Counted from the stretch's first letter, positions 8,842-17,360 are shown. The stretch is 64,000 nucleotides of DNA from Bradyrhizobium sp. WSM471 (GCF_000244915.1 NZ_CM001442.1:4464001-4528000); one strand, 5' to 3'. The notes: generated by a model from the sequence alone, not told the origin. Made by a program: numbers and translations.

Positions 8842-9351
8842 TCATCGTCGTCCGAGATAATCCTTCTTCACGAGCTCGACGCCTGCGTGCCGCAACAGGT
8901 CGTAGGCGGTCGTGACGTGAAAGAAGAACTGCGGAACGCTGAAGGTCAGCAGCAGCGTCCGCCCCGTGAAGGGCAACTCGGTCCCGTTCTTCAGCCTGAA
9001 GAAGACATTCCGGTCCGCCGCCGCGTCGATCTCCGCGCGCGGCAGGCTTTCGATGAACTCGATCGACGTCGCGATGCGGGCCTGGAGTCCGGCCATGTCG
9101 TGCTCCAGCACCGGCAGCGTCACCGGCTCGCGGTCGGCGAGCAAGGCCGCGGCGACCGTGGCATGGCGGCAGGCCTCACCGATCTGTTGCGCCAGATCGT
9201 ACATGTCGGGCGCCATGCGCATGCCGAGCAGGACGGCCGGGTTGAACTTCCGGGTTTCGGCATAGGCAACGCCCTTGTCGAGCAGTGCGGACAGGTTGCG
9301 CAGATACGGCACGAAGAGTCCGACCGAGGCGTCATACATCGAGATCGTCAC
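8842..9351 (-). CDS. DUF1993 family protein
   Basis: A 169-residue protein matching the DUF1993 family, whose members typically begin with an MTISMYDAS-like sequence. Here the natural start is a GTG at 9351 (read as MTISMYDASVG) with GAAGGGA 9 nt upstream; the ATG four codons later is the alternative. The family folds like DinB/YfiT four-helix bundles and its function is unknown. Conserved features include FFRLKNG and the C-terminal FFFHVTTAYDLLRHAGV. It is divergent from the following binding-protein gene. Confidence 0.82.
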   Translation of the reverse strand: MTISMYDASVGLFVPYLRNLSALLDKGVAYAETRKFNPAVLLGMRMAPDMYDLAQQIGEACRHATVAAALLADREPVTLPVLEHDMAGLQARIATSIEFIESLPRAEIDAAADRNVFFRLKNGTELPFTGRTLLLTFSVPQFFFHVTTAYDLLRHAGVELVKKDYLGRR

Positions 9352-9465
9352 TTCAAAATTCCCTTCACTTCCGCCTCGCCAGCGACGGGCATCTGGTCTA
9401 AATCCAAGCCTCAAGACAGGCATCGAGAGCTGCACAATGACAGCTTGGGCATGGGTGGAAAAGAG

Positions 9466-10260
9466 ATGATCGTTCGAATGACCAGTCGAATTCTGGCGAC
9501 TTTGGCCGTGGTCCTGCTGGCAAGCCTGTCGGCCCACGCACAGCAGACGGCGCCGTCCCGCCTCGACGAGATCGTCAAGCGCGGCACGTTGCGCGTCGGC
9601 ATGACCGGCGACTACAAGCCCTTCACCTATCTCGACAAGACGACGCAGCAGTTCAACGGCTTCGATGTCGACATGGCGGAGGCGCTCGGCAAGGCGCTCG
9701 GCGTCAAGGTCGAATTCGTGCCGACGGCCTGGCCGAAGCTGATGAAGGATTTCGAGGCCGATCAGTTCGACATCGCCATGGGCGGCGTCTCGGTCACGCT
9801 CGACCGGCAGAAGAAGGGCTTCTTCTCCGCGCCGATCATGCGCGAGGGCAAGACGCCGATCGCGCGCTGTGCCGACGTCGGCAAATACCAGAACATCACC
9901 GACATCGACAAGAAGGGCACCCGCGTGATCGTCAATCCCGGCGGCACCAACGAGCGCTTCGCGCGTGCCAACATCAAGGAAGCCGACATCACCGTCTTCC
10001 CGGACAATACCGTGATCTTCGACGAGATCGCCAAGGGCAATGCCGACCTGATGATGACCGACGCCTCCGAGACGCGCTACCAGCAGAAGCAGCATCAAGG
10101 CGTGCTCTGCGCGGTGCATCCCGACAAGCCGTTCGACTTCTCCGAGAAGGCCTATTGGCTCCAGCGCGACATGGCGCTGAAGGCGTTCGTCGACCAATGG
10201 CTGCACATTTCCATGCAGGACGGCAGCTACAAGAAGATCTACGCCGCCTGGTTCGATTAG
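9466..10260 (+). CDS. Periplasmic substrate-binding protein, PheC/amino-acid type
   Basis: A 264-residue protein with a Sec signal (MIVRMTSRILATLAVVLLASLSAHA) and a type-3 periplasmic binding domain. The start at 9466 has GGAAAAGAG upstream. Typical motifs are GTLRVGMTGDYKPF, FNGFDVDMAEALGKAL and the acidic DLMMTDASETRYQ. The family includes amino-acid ABC binding proteins and PheC-type cyclohexadienyl dehydratases, which turn prephenate or arogenate into phenylpyruvate or phenylalanine. No permease genes are nearby, which favours a dehydratase-like enzyme or an orphan receptor; the choice is unresolved. Confidence 0.82.
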   Translation: MIVRMTSRILATLAVVLLASLSAHAQQTAPSRLDEIVKRGTLRVGMTGDYKPFTYLDKTTQQFNGFDVDMAEALGKALGVKVEFVPTAWPKLMKDFEADQFDIAMGGVSVTLDRQKKGFFSAPIMREGKTPIARCADVGKYQNITDIDKKGTRVIVNPGGTNERFARANIKEADITVFPDNTVIFDEIAKGNADLMMTDASETRYQQKQHQGVLCAVHPDKPFDFSEKAYWLQRDMALKAFVDQWLHISMQDGSYKKIYAAWFD

Positions 10261-10432
10261 GACCGCGTCCTCCTGTCGCTTGCCCCGGCCAAACTTTGGA
10301 CCGTCTCCGGTGTTATTGAACCCGCAGCCGCCGGAGCACGACTCATACGGTGACAGTGATCTAGATCACTTTTTGCGATCGAACCGGGGCGTAAGCGTCG
10401 GTGCGGGGACCACCTGTTTCAGGAGATGCGAA

Positions 10433-11341
10433 ATGAGGAAGCTGTTGGCCACGGCCGCATTCCTTTTGGCGAGCACCGCTGCGCAGGCGCAGTACACCTT
10501 CGACTATGGCGGGCGTACCATCCGCATCGATCCCGACCGCGGCACGGTGCAAATCCCCGGGGTCTACGACAACACCGGCCAGGGCAAGGCGAAGAAAGCC
10601 AAGAACGATGCCAAGGGGGCTCCCAAAGCGGACCCGCAGGCACCGCAACAGGCCAAGGCTGACCCGCAGTCGCCTGCCAATCCGGCGCCGGCCCCGGCAC
10701 CTGTCACGGCACCCCCGGCGGCCGAGCAGGCCGCTGTCCAAGCTCCCGTCCAAGCTCCCGTGGCCGTCGCGCCGCCTGCCCCGCCGGCGCCTCCGGCCAC
10801 CACGGCTAACAACGCTCCGGCGGAAGACGCGCTGGTGCCGCCGCCTCAGCCGGCCCCAAGTGCTGCCCCGACGGTGGCCGCAGTACCGCCCGCACCACCG
10901 CCAGCCCCGGCCGTCGCAGCCGCGCCTCCGGCGCCGTCTCCGCCTCCCGTCCCGGCGCCTGCACCTGCCCCCGTTCAGTCGGCGGCCGTCGCGCCGCCAG
11001 CTCCCGCAACCGCGCCCACGCGCGATCTCAATTCGCCGCTCGGCGTCTGGCTCACCGAGGAGAAGGAAGGCAAGGTCCGGATCGAGCAATGCGGCAGCAA
11101 TCTCTGCGGTTACTCGGTCGATTCGAAATCGAACCAGAATGGCGAGCAGGTTCTGATCAACATGAAGCCCGGCAAGGACCAGAACAAGGACCAGAAATGG
11201 TCCGGCCGCATCCTCGATCCGAACTCCGGCTCGACCTACGATTCAACCATCGCGCTGAAGGGCACCGATCGCCTGCGCGTCCAGGGCTGCGCCTTCGGCG
11301 GCATGTTCTGCGGCGGCCAGATCTGGACGCGGGTGAACTGA
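10433..11341 (+). CDS. Secreted DUF2147 protein with Pro/Ala-rich linker
   Basis: A 302-residue protein. The ATG at 10433 has AGGAG 7 nt upstream and gives a clean signal peptide (MRKLLATAAFLLASTAAQAQ). After a short N-terminal segment comes a ~150-residue Pro/Ala-rich, Lys-containing linker. The C-terminal ~105 residues are a DUF2147 domain starting near SPLGVWLTEEKEGKV, with the conserved GVW, CGSNLCG and GCAFGGMFCGG elements; four Cys suggest disulphides. Likely periplasmic or outer-envelope; function unknown. It is followed by a strong terminator. Confidence 0.8.
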   Translation: MRKLLATAAFLLASTAAQAQYTFDYGGRTIRIDPDRGTVQIPGVYDNTGQGKAKKAKNDAKGAPKADPQAPQQAKADPQSPANPAPAPAPVTAPPAAEQAAVQAPVQAPVAVAPPAPPAPPATTANNAPAEDALVPPPQPAPSAAPTVAAVPPAPPPAPAVAAAPPAPSPPPVPAPAPAPVQSAAVAPPAPATAPTRDLNSPLGVWLTEEKEGKVRIEQCGSNLCGYSVDSKSNQNGEQVLINMKPGKDQNKDQKWSGRILDPNSGSTYDSTIALKGTDRLRVQGCAFGGMFCGGQIWTRVN

Positions 11342-11366
11342 CTTCCGGCGACACTCCGACCGAGAC

Positions 11367-11394
11367 AAAGGGCCCGCAATGCGGGCCCTTTTGC
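11367..11394 (+). terminator. Intrinsic terminator after the DUF2147 gene
   Basis: AAAGGGCCCGC pairs perfectly with GCGGGCCCTTT around an AAT loop and runs into TTTGCTTT. Located 26 bp after the stop codon. Confidence 0.9.
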
Positions 11395-11520
11395 TTTCGC
11401 CCGCCAAATCGATTGCGGCGTGCGCGACATCACAGAGCCCGTCGCGCGCGTGACAGCCCTCACATCGCCGGTTTCAAGGCCGTGACACGATCCCCGCATG
11501 ATCAACCCAAGGGGCGTGTC

Positions 11521-11871
11521 ATGAACGGATTTCGCAAGGCTCTCTTCGCCACAATCATTGTCATCGCGTTGCCGGCCGCGCAGGCCAGCGCCAGCACTTT
11601 TGACGGCGCATGGAATGTCCGTATCTCGTCGTCGAGCGAGACCTGCGGTAACGGCTCGACCGTCGCAATCGGCATCAACAACGGTCAAATCGCCTCGAGC
11701 AGCGCCATGGTGACGGCGTCAGGCCGCGTCGCGGATGCCGGCAGCATCAATGTCACTTTGAGCACCGGCATCAAGCGCGCCGTCGGCTTCGGCCGGCTCA
11801 GCGGCACCTCCGGCTCCGGCACCTGGCGCGGCAGCATGTGCACGGGCACGTGGACGGCCGAGCGGATGTAA
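11521..11871 (+). CDS. Small secreted hypothetical protein, 116 aa
   Basis: A 116-residue protein with a signal peptide (MNGFRKALFATIIVIALPAAQASA). The mature part is rich in Gly, Ser and Thr and looks like a small beta-sheet domain, with two Cys (ETCGNG and MCTGTW) placed to form a disulphide. It resembles short periplasmic proteins common in Bradyrhizobium with an FDGAWNVRI-type opening. Codon use matches its neighbours. The gene stops 81 bp before the predicted left end of the insertion sequence. No enzymatic motif is visible. Confidence 0.7.
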   Translation: MNGFRKALFATIIVIALPAAQASASTFDGAWNVRISSSSETCGNGSTVAIGINNGQIASSSAMVTASGRVADAGSINVTLSTGIKRAVGFGRLSGTSGSGTWRGSMCTGTWTAERM

Positions 11872-11879
11872 GTGCGCGT

Positions 11880-11929
11880 GCCCCGGACGCGGTGCAGCGT
11901 GCAACGCTGCTCCGCAGAGCCGGGACCCA
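11880..11929. repeat. REP-like palindromic element left of the IS
   Basis: An imperfect palindrome runs from CCCCGGACGCGGTGCAGCG to GAGCCGGGACCC with an inner GCAGCG...CGCTGC stem. It resembles the short palindromic repeats scattered between genes in Bradyrhizobium chromosomes (from memory, not a search). It lies directly after the 116-aa gene and ends 23 bp before the predicted left end of the IS. Confidence 0.6.
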
Positions 11930-11959
11930 GCATTCTTGGTGCGTCCCAAATCTGATGGT

Positions 11960-11972
11960 GTGGACGGCCCCC
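11960..11972 (+). repeat. IS left subterminal inverted repeat
   Basis: GTGGACGGCCCCC; exact reverse complement of 13333-13345. It defines the left boundary region of the IS1111-type element. Confidence 0.85.
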
Positions 11973-12028
11973 TACGGCATCAGTGTGCCAGAATGAGGTT
12001 GTCAGAAACTCATTCACAGGAGCCGTCC

Positions 12029-13081
12029 GTGAGCCAGATTATCCGCATTGGGATGGATACGTCGAAGTATATTTTCCAGCTCCATGGCGTCGATGCGTCG
12101 GAGCAAGTCGTGCTGCGCAAGCGGCTTAGCCGCAAAGCGATGCTGGAGTTTTTTGCGAAGCTGCCGCCCACGGTGGTCGTGATCGAGGCTTGTGGGGCGG
12201 CTCACCACTTGGCACGGGAGCTCGGCAAGCTGGGACACACGGTCAAGCTGATTGCGCCGCAACTGGTGAAGCCCTACGTGCCGCGGAACAAGAACGACGG
12301 ACGCGATGCGGAGGGGCTTTGCGAGGCGTCGAGCCGGCCGCGGATGCGATATGTGCCTGTAAAGACGGCGGAGCAGCAGGCCGCACTGATGCTGCTTGGC
12401 GTCCGCGAGCAATTGGTCGGGCGTCGCACGCAACTCTCCAACACGATCCGGGGTCATGCGGCGGAGTTCGGTCTGACCGCAGCCCAAGGGCTGGACAAGC
12501 TTGCTGCGTTCCTGGCCGCGATCGAGCGGGACGAACGTGTGCCCGTGCTGAGCCGCGAGCTTTTTGTGATGCTTGCTCGGCAATACGACCAGGTGCAGAC
12601 CGAGCTGAAGGCGATCGAGGCCAAATTGCTGGCTTGGCACCGTGCCAACGCCACAAGCCGGCGCTTGGCGCAGGTCCCTGGGATCGGGCCAGTTACGGCG
12701 GCCGCGCTGGTGATGAAGGCGCCTGATCCGCACGCCTTCCGTTCGGGACGATTGTTCGCAGCCTGGCTCGGCCTGACGCCCAAAGACCATTCCACCGCTG
12801 GAAAGACCAGGCTCGGCAAGATAACCCGAGCCGGCGACGAGAGATTACGTCAACTTCTTGTGGTCGGGGCGACCGTGGTAGTCAAGCAAGCGACCGGGAA
12901 GCACCGTCGTGGATCGCGCTGGCTGCTCGACCTGCTCCAGCGCAAGACGCCGAAGCAGGCAGCCGTGGCGCTGGCCAACAAGACTGCACGCATCGCCTGG
13001 AAGCTGATGACGACGGGAGAGGATTATGACAGCGCGCGGTTCGATGCCAAAAGCGATGCCGAAGTGGCCGCCGCCGCGTAG
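12029..13081 (+). CDS. IS110 family transposase (DEDD recombinase)
   Basis: A 350-residue transposase starting at a GTG with CAGGAG 6 nt upstream. The N-terminal RuvC-like DEDD domain shows D10 (GMDTSK), E53 (VIEACG), and D90 and D93 (KNDGRDAEGL). The C-terminal IS116/IS110/IS902 domain holds the helix-hairpin-helix-like PGIGPVTA and the conserved Ser S239 in RSGRLFAAWLGLTP. These families work by recombination through a serine/DEDD active site guided by an element-encoded RNA. All catalytic residues are present and the frame is open, so it could be active. Confidence 0.93.
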   Translation: MSQIIRIGMDTSKYIFQLHGVDASEQVVLRKRLSRKAMLEFFAKLPPTVVVIEACGAAHHLARELGKLGHTVKLIAPQLVKPYVPRNKNDGRDAEGLCEASSRPRMRYVPVKTAEQQAALMLLGVREQLVGRRTQLSNTIRGHAAEFGLTAAQGLDKLAAFLAAIERDERVPVLSRELFVMLARQYDQVQTELKAIEAKLLAWHRANATSRRLAQVPGIGPVTAAALVMKAPDPHAFRSGRLFAAWLGLTPKDHSTAGKTRLGKITRAGDERLRQLLVVGATVVVKQATGKHRRGSRWLLDLLQRKTPKQAAVALANKTARIAWKLMTTGEDYDSARFDAKSDAEVAAAA

Positions 13082-13332
13082 TTGAGAGATTCGGCAGACC
13101 GGCGGGTTCGCCCACCGGCCGAACCGGAGCTGCAAGAGCAGAGGAGATGGTGCGATCGATCGTTCCGAGATGCGAGCAAATCCGTGGGACCCAGTGGCCG
13201 AACAAGGTCGCCTTTCTGATTGGAACTCGCGTCGCGAAAACCATCTTGGCCCGCGGTTCAACACGCCGCATCAACAGGCCGGACATATGGATGCAAGCGA
13301 TCCGGTCAAACCTCACAAAGCTCTTGTGCCAC
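13082..13332 (+). ncRNA. Candidate bridge RNA in the IS right end
   Basis: About 250 bp between the transposase stop and the right inverted repeat has no good reading frame but contains stem-loops, for example ACCGGCGGGTTCGCCCACCGG near the start. In IS110-superfamily elements a non-coding end encodes the bridge RNA that pairs with donor and target DNA; in the IS1111 subgroup it lies in the right end, as here. CAAATC at 13177 equals the 6 bp left of the predicted IS end, and ACATATGG at 13283 equals the right tip plus flank at 13344. These short matches may be chance. RNA ends are not defined. Confidence 0.45.
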
Positions 13333-13345
13333 GGGGGCCGTCCAC
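13333..13345 (+). repeat. IS right subterminal inverted repeat
   Basis: GGGGGCCGTCCAC; exact reverse complement of 11960-11972. Confidence 0.85.
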
Positions 13346-13349
13346 ATAT

Positions 13350-13402
13350 GGGTCCCGGATCGGCGCCGCATCGCCCTGCGGCGATGCGTCTTGTCCGGGA
13401 CA
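13350..13402. repeat. REP-like palindromic element right of the IS
   Basis: GGGTCCCGGA...TCCGGGACAC forms an outer stem, with an inner CGCCGCATCG...CGATGCG stem. The edges match the opposite strand of the palindrome at 11880-11929 (GGGTCCCGG versus CCGGGACCC). It starts 2 bp from the predicted right tip of the IS. Confidence 0.6.
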
Positions 13403-13409
13403 CCAGACG

Positions 13410-13814
13410 TTAGCCGACCGCCGCGCCGTATTCCGCGTCGGTCACGGGCTCCAGCCAGGTCGAGAACACGCCGTCGAGCGCTTCCTGCATCGCGATGTGG
13501 GTCATGCCGTTGGTCGGCGACCCACCGTGCCAGTGCAGTTCGCCCGGCGGAATCCAGACGGTGTCGCCGGGACGGATTTCGATGACAGGCCCGCCCTTGG
13601 ACTGGACCCGGCCGACTCCCGAAATCACATAGAGCGTCTGCCCGAGCGGATGGTGATGCCAGTTGGTGCGCGCGCCGGGCTCGAACGAGACGCGCGAACA
13701 ATTCAGCCGCGCCGGCGCGGGCGCCATGATCACGGGGTCCTGCCACACGGTGCCGGTGAAGTGTTCCCCGGGCGCACGGCGTGTCGGCCGCGTGCCTGCA
13801 ACAGTGATCTCCAT
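13410..13814 (-). CDS. Cupin-domain protein
   Basis: A 134-residue single-cupin protein. Cupin motif 1 is in the region around TNWHHHPLGQTLYVISG, with three adjacent His giving metal ligands, and motif 2 around PGDTVWIPPGELHWHG. It resembles small cupins often annotated as (R)-mandelonitrile lyase-like or carboxymuconolactone-type accessory proteins. It lies 24 bp downstream of the RraA-like gene on the same strand, so the two are probably co-transcribed and may act on the same small organic acid. The exact reaction is not evident. Confidence 0.82.
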   Translation of the reverse strand: MEITVAGTRPTRRAPGEHFTGTVWQDPVIMAPAPARLNCSRVSFEPGARTNWHHHPLGQTLYVISGVGRVQSKGGPVIEIRPGDTVWIPPGELHWHGGSPTNGMTHIAMQEALDGVFSTWLEPVTDAEYGAAVG

Positions 13815-13838
13815 TGGATTTACCTCGCTCTTTCCCGA

Positions 13839-14537
13839 TTACTTCTTGCTTGCGGCGTAGCGCGCCTTGGTCTCGGCGTTCATGGGATAGAGGCCCGGGA
13901 GCACCGCACCATTGTTCACCTCGTTGACGATCCAGGCTTCCATCCGCTCCTGCTCGACACCCTCGTTGAGCACGTGATCGAGCATCGCCTGCGGGATCAG
14001 CACGCAGCCGTCCTGGTCGGCGACCACGATGTCGTTCGGGAAGACCGCAACGCCGCCGCAACCGATCGGCTCGCCCCAGCCGACGAAGGTCAGGCCGGCA
14101 ACCGACGGCGGCGCGGCATAGCCGTCGCACCAGACCGGCAGGTTGGTGCCGAGCACGCCCTCGACGTCGCGCACGACACCGTCGGTGACGAGTGCGGTGA
14201 CGCCGCGCTTCATCATGCGCGCGCACAGGATGTCGCCGAAGATGCCGGCGTCGGTGATGCCCATGGCATCGACCACGGCGATGCAGCCCTCCGGCATCGC
14301 CTCGATCGCGGTGCGGGTCGAGATCGGCGACGACCAGGATTCCGGCGTCGCCAGATCCTCGCGCGCCGGCACGAAGCGCAGCGTGAAGGCCGGTCCCACC
14401 AGGCGCGGCAGGCCCGGGCGCAGCGGACGCGCGCCGCGCATCCAGATGTTGCGCAGGCCCTTCTTCAGCAGGACCGTTGTGATGGTGGCAGTGGTGATGC
14501 CGGCGAGGGTCTTGCGGGCTTCGGGGGACAGCGACAT
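13839..14537 (-). CDS. RraA-like protein / HMG-CHA aldolase family
   Basis: A 232-residue member of the RraA/4-hydroxy-4-methyl-2-oxoglutarate aldolase family. Start chosen at the ATG giving MSLSPEARKTLAG, because upstream in-frame sequence is not family-like. Features include TATITTVLLKKG near the N-terminus, the GVTALVTDGVVRDVEG segment carrying the conserved Arg-Asp pair, and the NDIVVADQDGCVLIP motif. Family members are either class II pyruvate aldolases or, in RraA proper, RNase E inhibitors; with a cupin partner in a catabolic setting the aldolase/dicarboxylate role is more likely. The ribosome binding site is weak. Confidence 0.8.
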   Translation of the reverse strand: MSLSPEARKTLAGITTATITTVLLKKGLRNIWMRGARPLRPGLPRLVGPAFTLRFVPAREDLATPESWSSPISTRTAIEAMPEGCIAVVDAMGITDAGIFGDILCARMMKRGVTALVTDGVVRDVEGVLGTNLPVWCDGYAAPPSVAGLTFVGWGEPIGCGGVAVFPNDIVVADQDGCVLIPQAMLDHVLNEGVEQERMEAWIVNEVNNGAVLPGLYPMNAETKARYAASKK

Positions 14538-14655
14538 GGAAACAGACGAGCTCCGGATGGGCGGGAAAGAACGCGCGCATCTTGCGGGGTGCGGGCCTTG
14601 CGTCAAGGGCCAAGAGGATACCAATCATGCAGGGCCGCAGCGCAGTTATGCGTCG

Positions 14656-14674
14656 CGATAACAAGGCTTTATCG
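14656..14674. promoter_or_regulatory. Inverted repeat between rraA-like and pxpB, possible operator
   Basis: CGATAA and TTATCG arms are separated by 7 bp in the 247-bp divergent region between the RraA-like gene and pxpB. Its position suits a regulator acting on one or both transcription units. The short arms and lack of a known regulator gene nearby make this tentative. Confidence 0.3.
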
Positions 14675-14784
14675 GCTCCCCCTGCATTAATTTATTGGAC
14701 TTGCGGGCGCATTTACGCGAAGCAGGAACAAGCGGAGCTCAAGGCCGAGCCCGCGCATCTCCAGAAGCCCGATTTCGACAGCCC

Positions 14785-15516
14785 ATGTCCGCGACGCTTC
14801 CCCCGCCCCGCCTTCTGCCCAGTGGCGACAGCGCCGTCACGGTCGAGTTCAGCCGTACCATCGACGACGACGCCAACCAGCGCGTGCTGGCGCTCGACAA
14901 GGCGCTCGCAGCAAGCCCGATCGATGGCATCACCGAGTCCGTGCCGACCTATCGCTCGCTGCTGGTGCATTACGATCCCGGCAAGATCGGCTTCGACGCC
15001 CTTGGCCAAAAGCTGCTCGCGCTCGCCAGCCAGCCGCTGCCGCCGGCCACCAAGGCGCGCCGCTGGCGTATTCCCGTCGCCTATGGCGGCGAGCATGGCA
15101 TCGACCTCGAGGACGTCGCGAAGGCGCTGAACACCACGCCCGACGACATCGTCGCGCGCCACGTCGCCGGCGACTACAAGGTCGCCATGATCGGCTTCAC
15201 GCCGGGCTGGTCCTATCTCAGCGGCCTCGACAAATCCCTGCAAATGTCGCGGCGACAGAATCCGCGGCTGCTGACGCCGGCCGGCACGATCTCGATCGGC
15301 GGCATCCAGGCCGGAATCCAGTGCCTGGCGGCCCCGAGCGGCTGGCACCTGCTCGGCCGCACGCCGGTGCGGACCTATCAGCTCCACCGCAATCCGACCT
15401 TCCTCACCGAACCCGGCGATCGCGTGACGTTTTTCGCCATCGACCACAAGACGTTCGAGGAACAGGACCGCGCCGCCGAGGCCGGCGAGATCATTGCCGA
15501 GCAGGTGGCCGCATGA
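14785..15516 (+). CDS. pxpB: 5-oxoprolinase subunit PxpB
   Basis: A 243-residue protein of the KipI/PxpB family, first subunit of the ATP-dependent PxpABC 5-oxoprolinase that opens 5-oxoproline (pyroglutamate) to glutamate in the cytoplasm. Characteristic segments include LLPSGDSAVTVEF at the start, the central AMIGFTPGWSYLSGL, the basic RRQNPRLLTPAGTISIGG and the SGWHLLGRTP motif near the C-terminus. The start ATG at 14785 fits family length. Its stop overlaps the start of pxpC by 4 bp (ATGA), indicating translational coupling. Confidence 0.92.
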   Translation: MSATLPPPRLLPSGDSAVTVEFSRTIDDDANQRVLALDKALAASPIDGITESVPTYRSLLVHYDPGKIGFDALGQKLLALASQPLPPATKARRWRIPVAYGGEHGIDLEDVAKALNTTPDDIVARHVAGDYKVAMIGFTPGWSYLSGLDKSLQMSRRQNPRLLTPAGTISIGGIQAGIQCLAAPSGWHLLGRTPVRTYQLHRNPTFLTEPGDRVTFFAIDHKTFEEQDRAAEAGEIIAEQVAA

Positions 15517-16550
15517 GCCGGCTCGTGATCGCCAGCATCGGGCCCGCAAGCTCGGTTCAGGACGGCGGACGCCATGGCGCGCAACGCTATGGCCTGACGG
15601 TCAGCGGAGCGATGGACCGCCTCTCGCTCGCCGCAGCGAACACGCTTGTCGGCAACGATCCGTTCGCAGCCGCTGTCGAGGTCGGCCCGTTCGGCGCCTC
15701 GTTCACCGCCCGCGACGGTGCCGTGCGCGTCGCGATCTCAGGTGCGCCGCGCAAGGCGGACATCGCGGGCAGTCCGGTCGCCATGGACATATCGGTGACG
15801 CTGAAAGACGGCGAGACGCTGACGCTGGGTTTTGCTCGCGGCGGTGCGTTCACTTATCTCGCGATCGAAGGCGGGATCAAGGGCGAGCCGGTGTTCGGCA
15901 GTCTCGCGGTCAACGCGCGGGCCGGTCTCGGCAGCCCCTACCCGCGCCCGTTGCAGGCCGGCGACGAATTCACCGTCGATGCCGCAAGCGGTGCACCGGA
16001 CCTGCGCATCGAACTGCCGAAGCCATCGAGCGGTCCGATTCGCGTCCTGCTCGGACCGCAGGACGACGAATTCGACGACGTCAACAAGGCGCTGTTCCTC
16101 GACAGCGAGTGGAAGATCTCGGCGACGTCAGATCGCATGGGCTACCGACTGGAAGGTCCCGCGATCAAGCATCTGCATGGCCACAACATCGTCTCCGACG
16201 GAACGGTCAACGGAAGCATCCAGGTGCCCGGCAACGGCGCGCCGATCGCGCTGATGATGGACCGCGGCACCTCCGGCGGCTACCCGAAGATCGCGACCGT
16301 GATCACGGCCGATGTCGGCCGTCTCGCGCAGACCTCGGCAGGAACGGCGTTCCGCTTCGAGGCGGTCAGCATGGCCGAGGCGCAGGACGAGGCGAGGAAA
16401 TTTGCGCAGCTGATCCGCAACTTGCCCGATCGCCTGCGCTCCGCCGATACCGTCGCGCTCAACATCGAAGCGCTCAGCGATGCCAATGTCGCGGGCTATG
16501 CTGTGAGTGCCGTTGATGCCGGGACCTGGCAGGTCGCGGTGGAACCGTAA
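15513..16550 (+). CDS. pxpC: 5-oxoprolinase subunit PxpC
   Basis: A 345-residue protein of the KipA/PxpC (biotin-dependent carboxyltransferase-like) family. It opens with [20 protein letters not shown], the family's PG-x-x-T/S-x-V-Q-D-x-GR pattern, followed by [18 protein letters not shown]. Later motifs are the GPQDDEFDD region, [10 protein letters not shown] and [14 protein letters not shown]. It partners with PxpB and PxpA in 5-oxoproline hydrolysis. The start overlaps the pxpB stop by 4 bp. Length is normal for the family. Confidence 0.92.
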   Translation: MSRLVIASIGPASSVQDGGRHGAQRYGLTVSGAMDRLSLAAANTLVGNDPFAAAVEVGPFGASFTARDGAVRVAISGAPRKADIAGSPVAMDISVTLKDGETLTLGFARGGAFTYLAIEGGIKGEPVFGSLAVNARAGLGSPYPRPLQAGDEFTVDAASGAPDLRIELPKPSSGPIRVLLGPQDDEFDDVNKALFLDSEWKISATSDRMGYRLEGPAIKHLHGHNIVSDGTVNGSIQVPGNGAPIALMMDRGTSGGYPKIATVITADVGRLAQTSAGTAFRFEAVSMAEAQDEARKFAQLIRNLPDRLRSADTVALNIEALSDANVAGYAVSAVDAGTWQVAVEP

Positions 16551-16581
16551 CGACAAGACGATCAGAGACGGAGAGCACCCC

Positions 16582-17352
16582 ATGAAGACGATCGATCTCA
16601 ATTGCGATCTCGGCGAAGGTTTTGGCGCGTGGGAGATGGGCAACGATGCCGCCATGATCGACCTGGCGAGCTCGGTCAACGTCGCCTGCGGCTTCCACGC
16701 CGGCGATCCCGATATCATGCGCCGGACGGTCGAGCTGGCGAAAGCGCGCGGCGTCTCGGTCGGCGCGCATCCTGGCTATCGCGACCTGCACGGTTTTGGC
16801 CGCCATCCGATCTCGGGCCTGAAAGCCTCCGAGATCGAGAACCTCGTCGCCTACCAGATCGGCGCGTTGCAGGCGATCGCGACCGCGGCCGGCCACAAGG
16901 TGACGCATGTGAAGGCGCATGGCGCGCTCTCCAACGTCGCCTGCGAGGACGACATGACGGCGAAGGCAATCGCCGCCGGCATCAAGGCGGTCGATCCCAG
17001 CCTGATTTTCGTCGTGCTCGCCAATTCGAAACTGGTGAAGGCCGGCGAAGCCGCCAATCTGCCGATGGTGCATGAGGTGTTCGCCGACCGCGCCTATGAG
17101 GACGATGGCAATCTCGTCTCGCGCAAGAAGCAAGGCGCGGTGCTGCATGACGCCAAGGCGATCGCCGACCGCGTGGTGCGCATGGTGCAGGACGGCGCGG
17201 TGGTCTCGGTCACGGGCAAGGTCATCAAGATGCGCACCGACACGGTGTGCATCCACGGCGATACGCCCGGCGCCGTCGACATCGCGCGCGGCCTGCGGCA
17301 GGCCTTGAAGGATGCAGGCATCGAAGTCGCGCCGTTCAAGCGCGGGGCGTGA
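16582..17352 (+). CDS. pxpA: 5-oxoprolinase subunit PxpA (LamB/YcsF family)
   Basis: A 256-residue protein of the LamB/YcsF family. The signature N-terminus [14 protein letters not shown] is present, followed by [22 protein letters not shown] and VKAHGALSN, all conserved in PxpA. The start has GACGGAGAG upstream and lies 31 bp after pxpC, completing the pxpB-pxpC-pxpA operon. The three together hydrolyse 5-oxoproline, a damage product of glutamine and glutamate; this gene order is common in bacteria. Confidence 0.94.
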   Translation: MKTIDLNCDLGEGFGAWEMGNDAAMIDLASSVNVACGFHAGDPDIMRRTVELAKARGVSVGAHPGYRDLHGFGRHPISGLKASEIENLVAYQIGALQAIATAAGHKVTHVKAHGALSNVACEDDMTAKAIAAGIKAVDPSLIFVVLANSKLVKAGEAANLPMVHEVFADRAYEDDGNLVSRKKQGAVLHDAKAIADRVVRMVQDGAVVSVTGKVIKMRTDTVCIHGDTPGAVDIARGLRQALKDAGIEVAPFKRGA

Positions 17353-17360
17353 GGCTTTCA

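Larger units (their letters stand above)
11953..13348 (+). mobile_element. IS110-superfamily insertion sequence, IS1111 type
   Basis: One transposase gene is flanked by a perfect 13-bp inverted repeat: GTGGACGGCCCCC at 11960 and GGGGGCCGTCCAC at 13333. The ends given assume the IS1111 rule that the repeats are subterminal, about 7 bp from the left tip and 3 bp from the right. No target duplication is seen, as expected for IS110-type elements. The non-coding left end is short (~76 bp) and the right end long (~265 bp), also typical of the IS1111 subgroup. The element appears intact, and REP-like palindromes flank both sides. Confidence 0.78.

Noticed and set aside
12014..12790. A long minus-strand frame inside the transposase gene
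   Set aside because: Antisense to the IS110 transposase, whose catalytic residues identify the real frame.
11920..13358. CCGGGACCC (11920) and GGGTCCCGG (13350) read as outer terminal inverted repeats of the IS
   Set aside because: Their distances from the inner 13-bp repeats differ greatly (31 versus 4 bp), and each belongs to its own local palindrome, so they are better explained as two REP-like elements.
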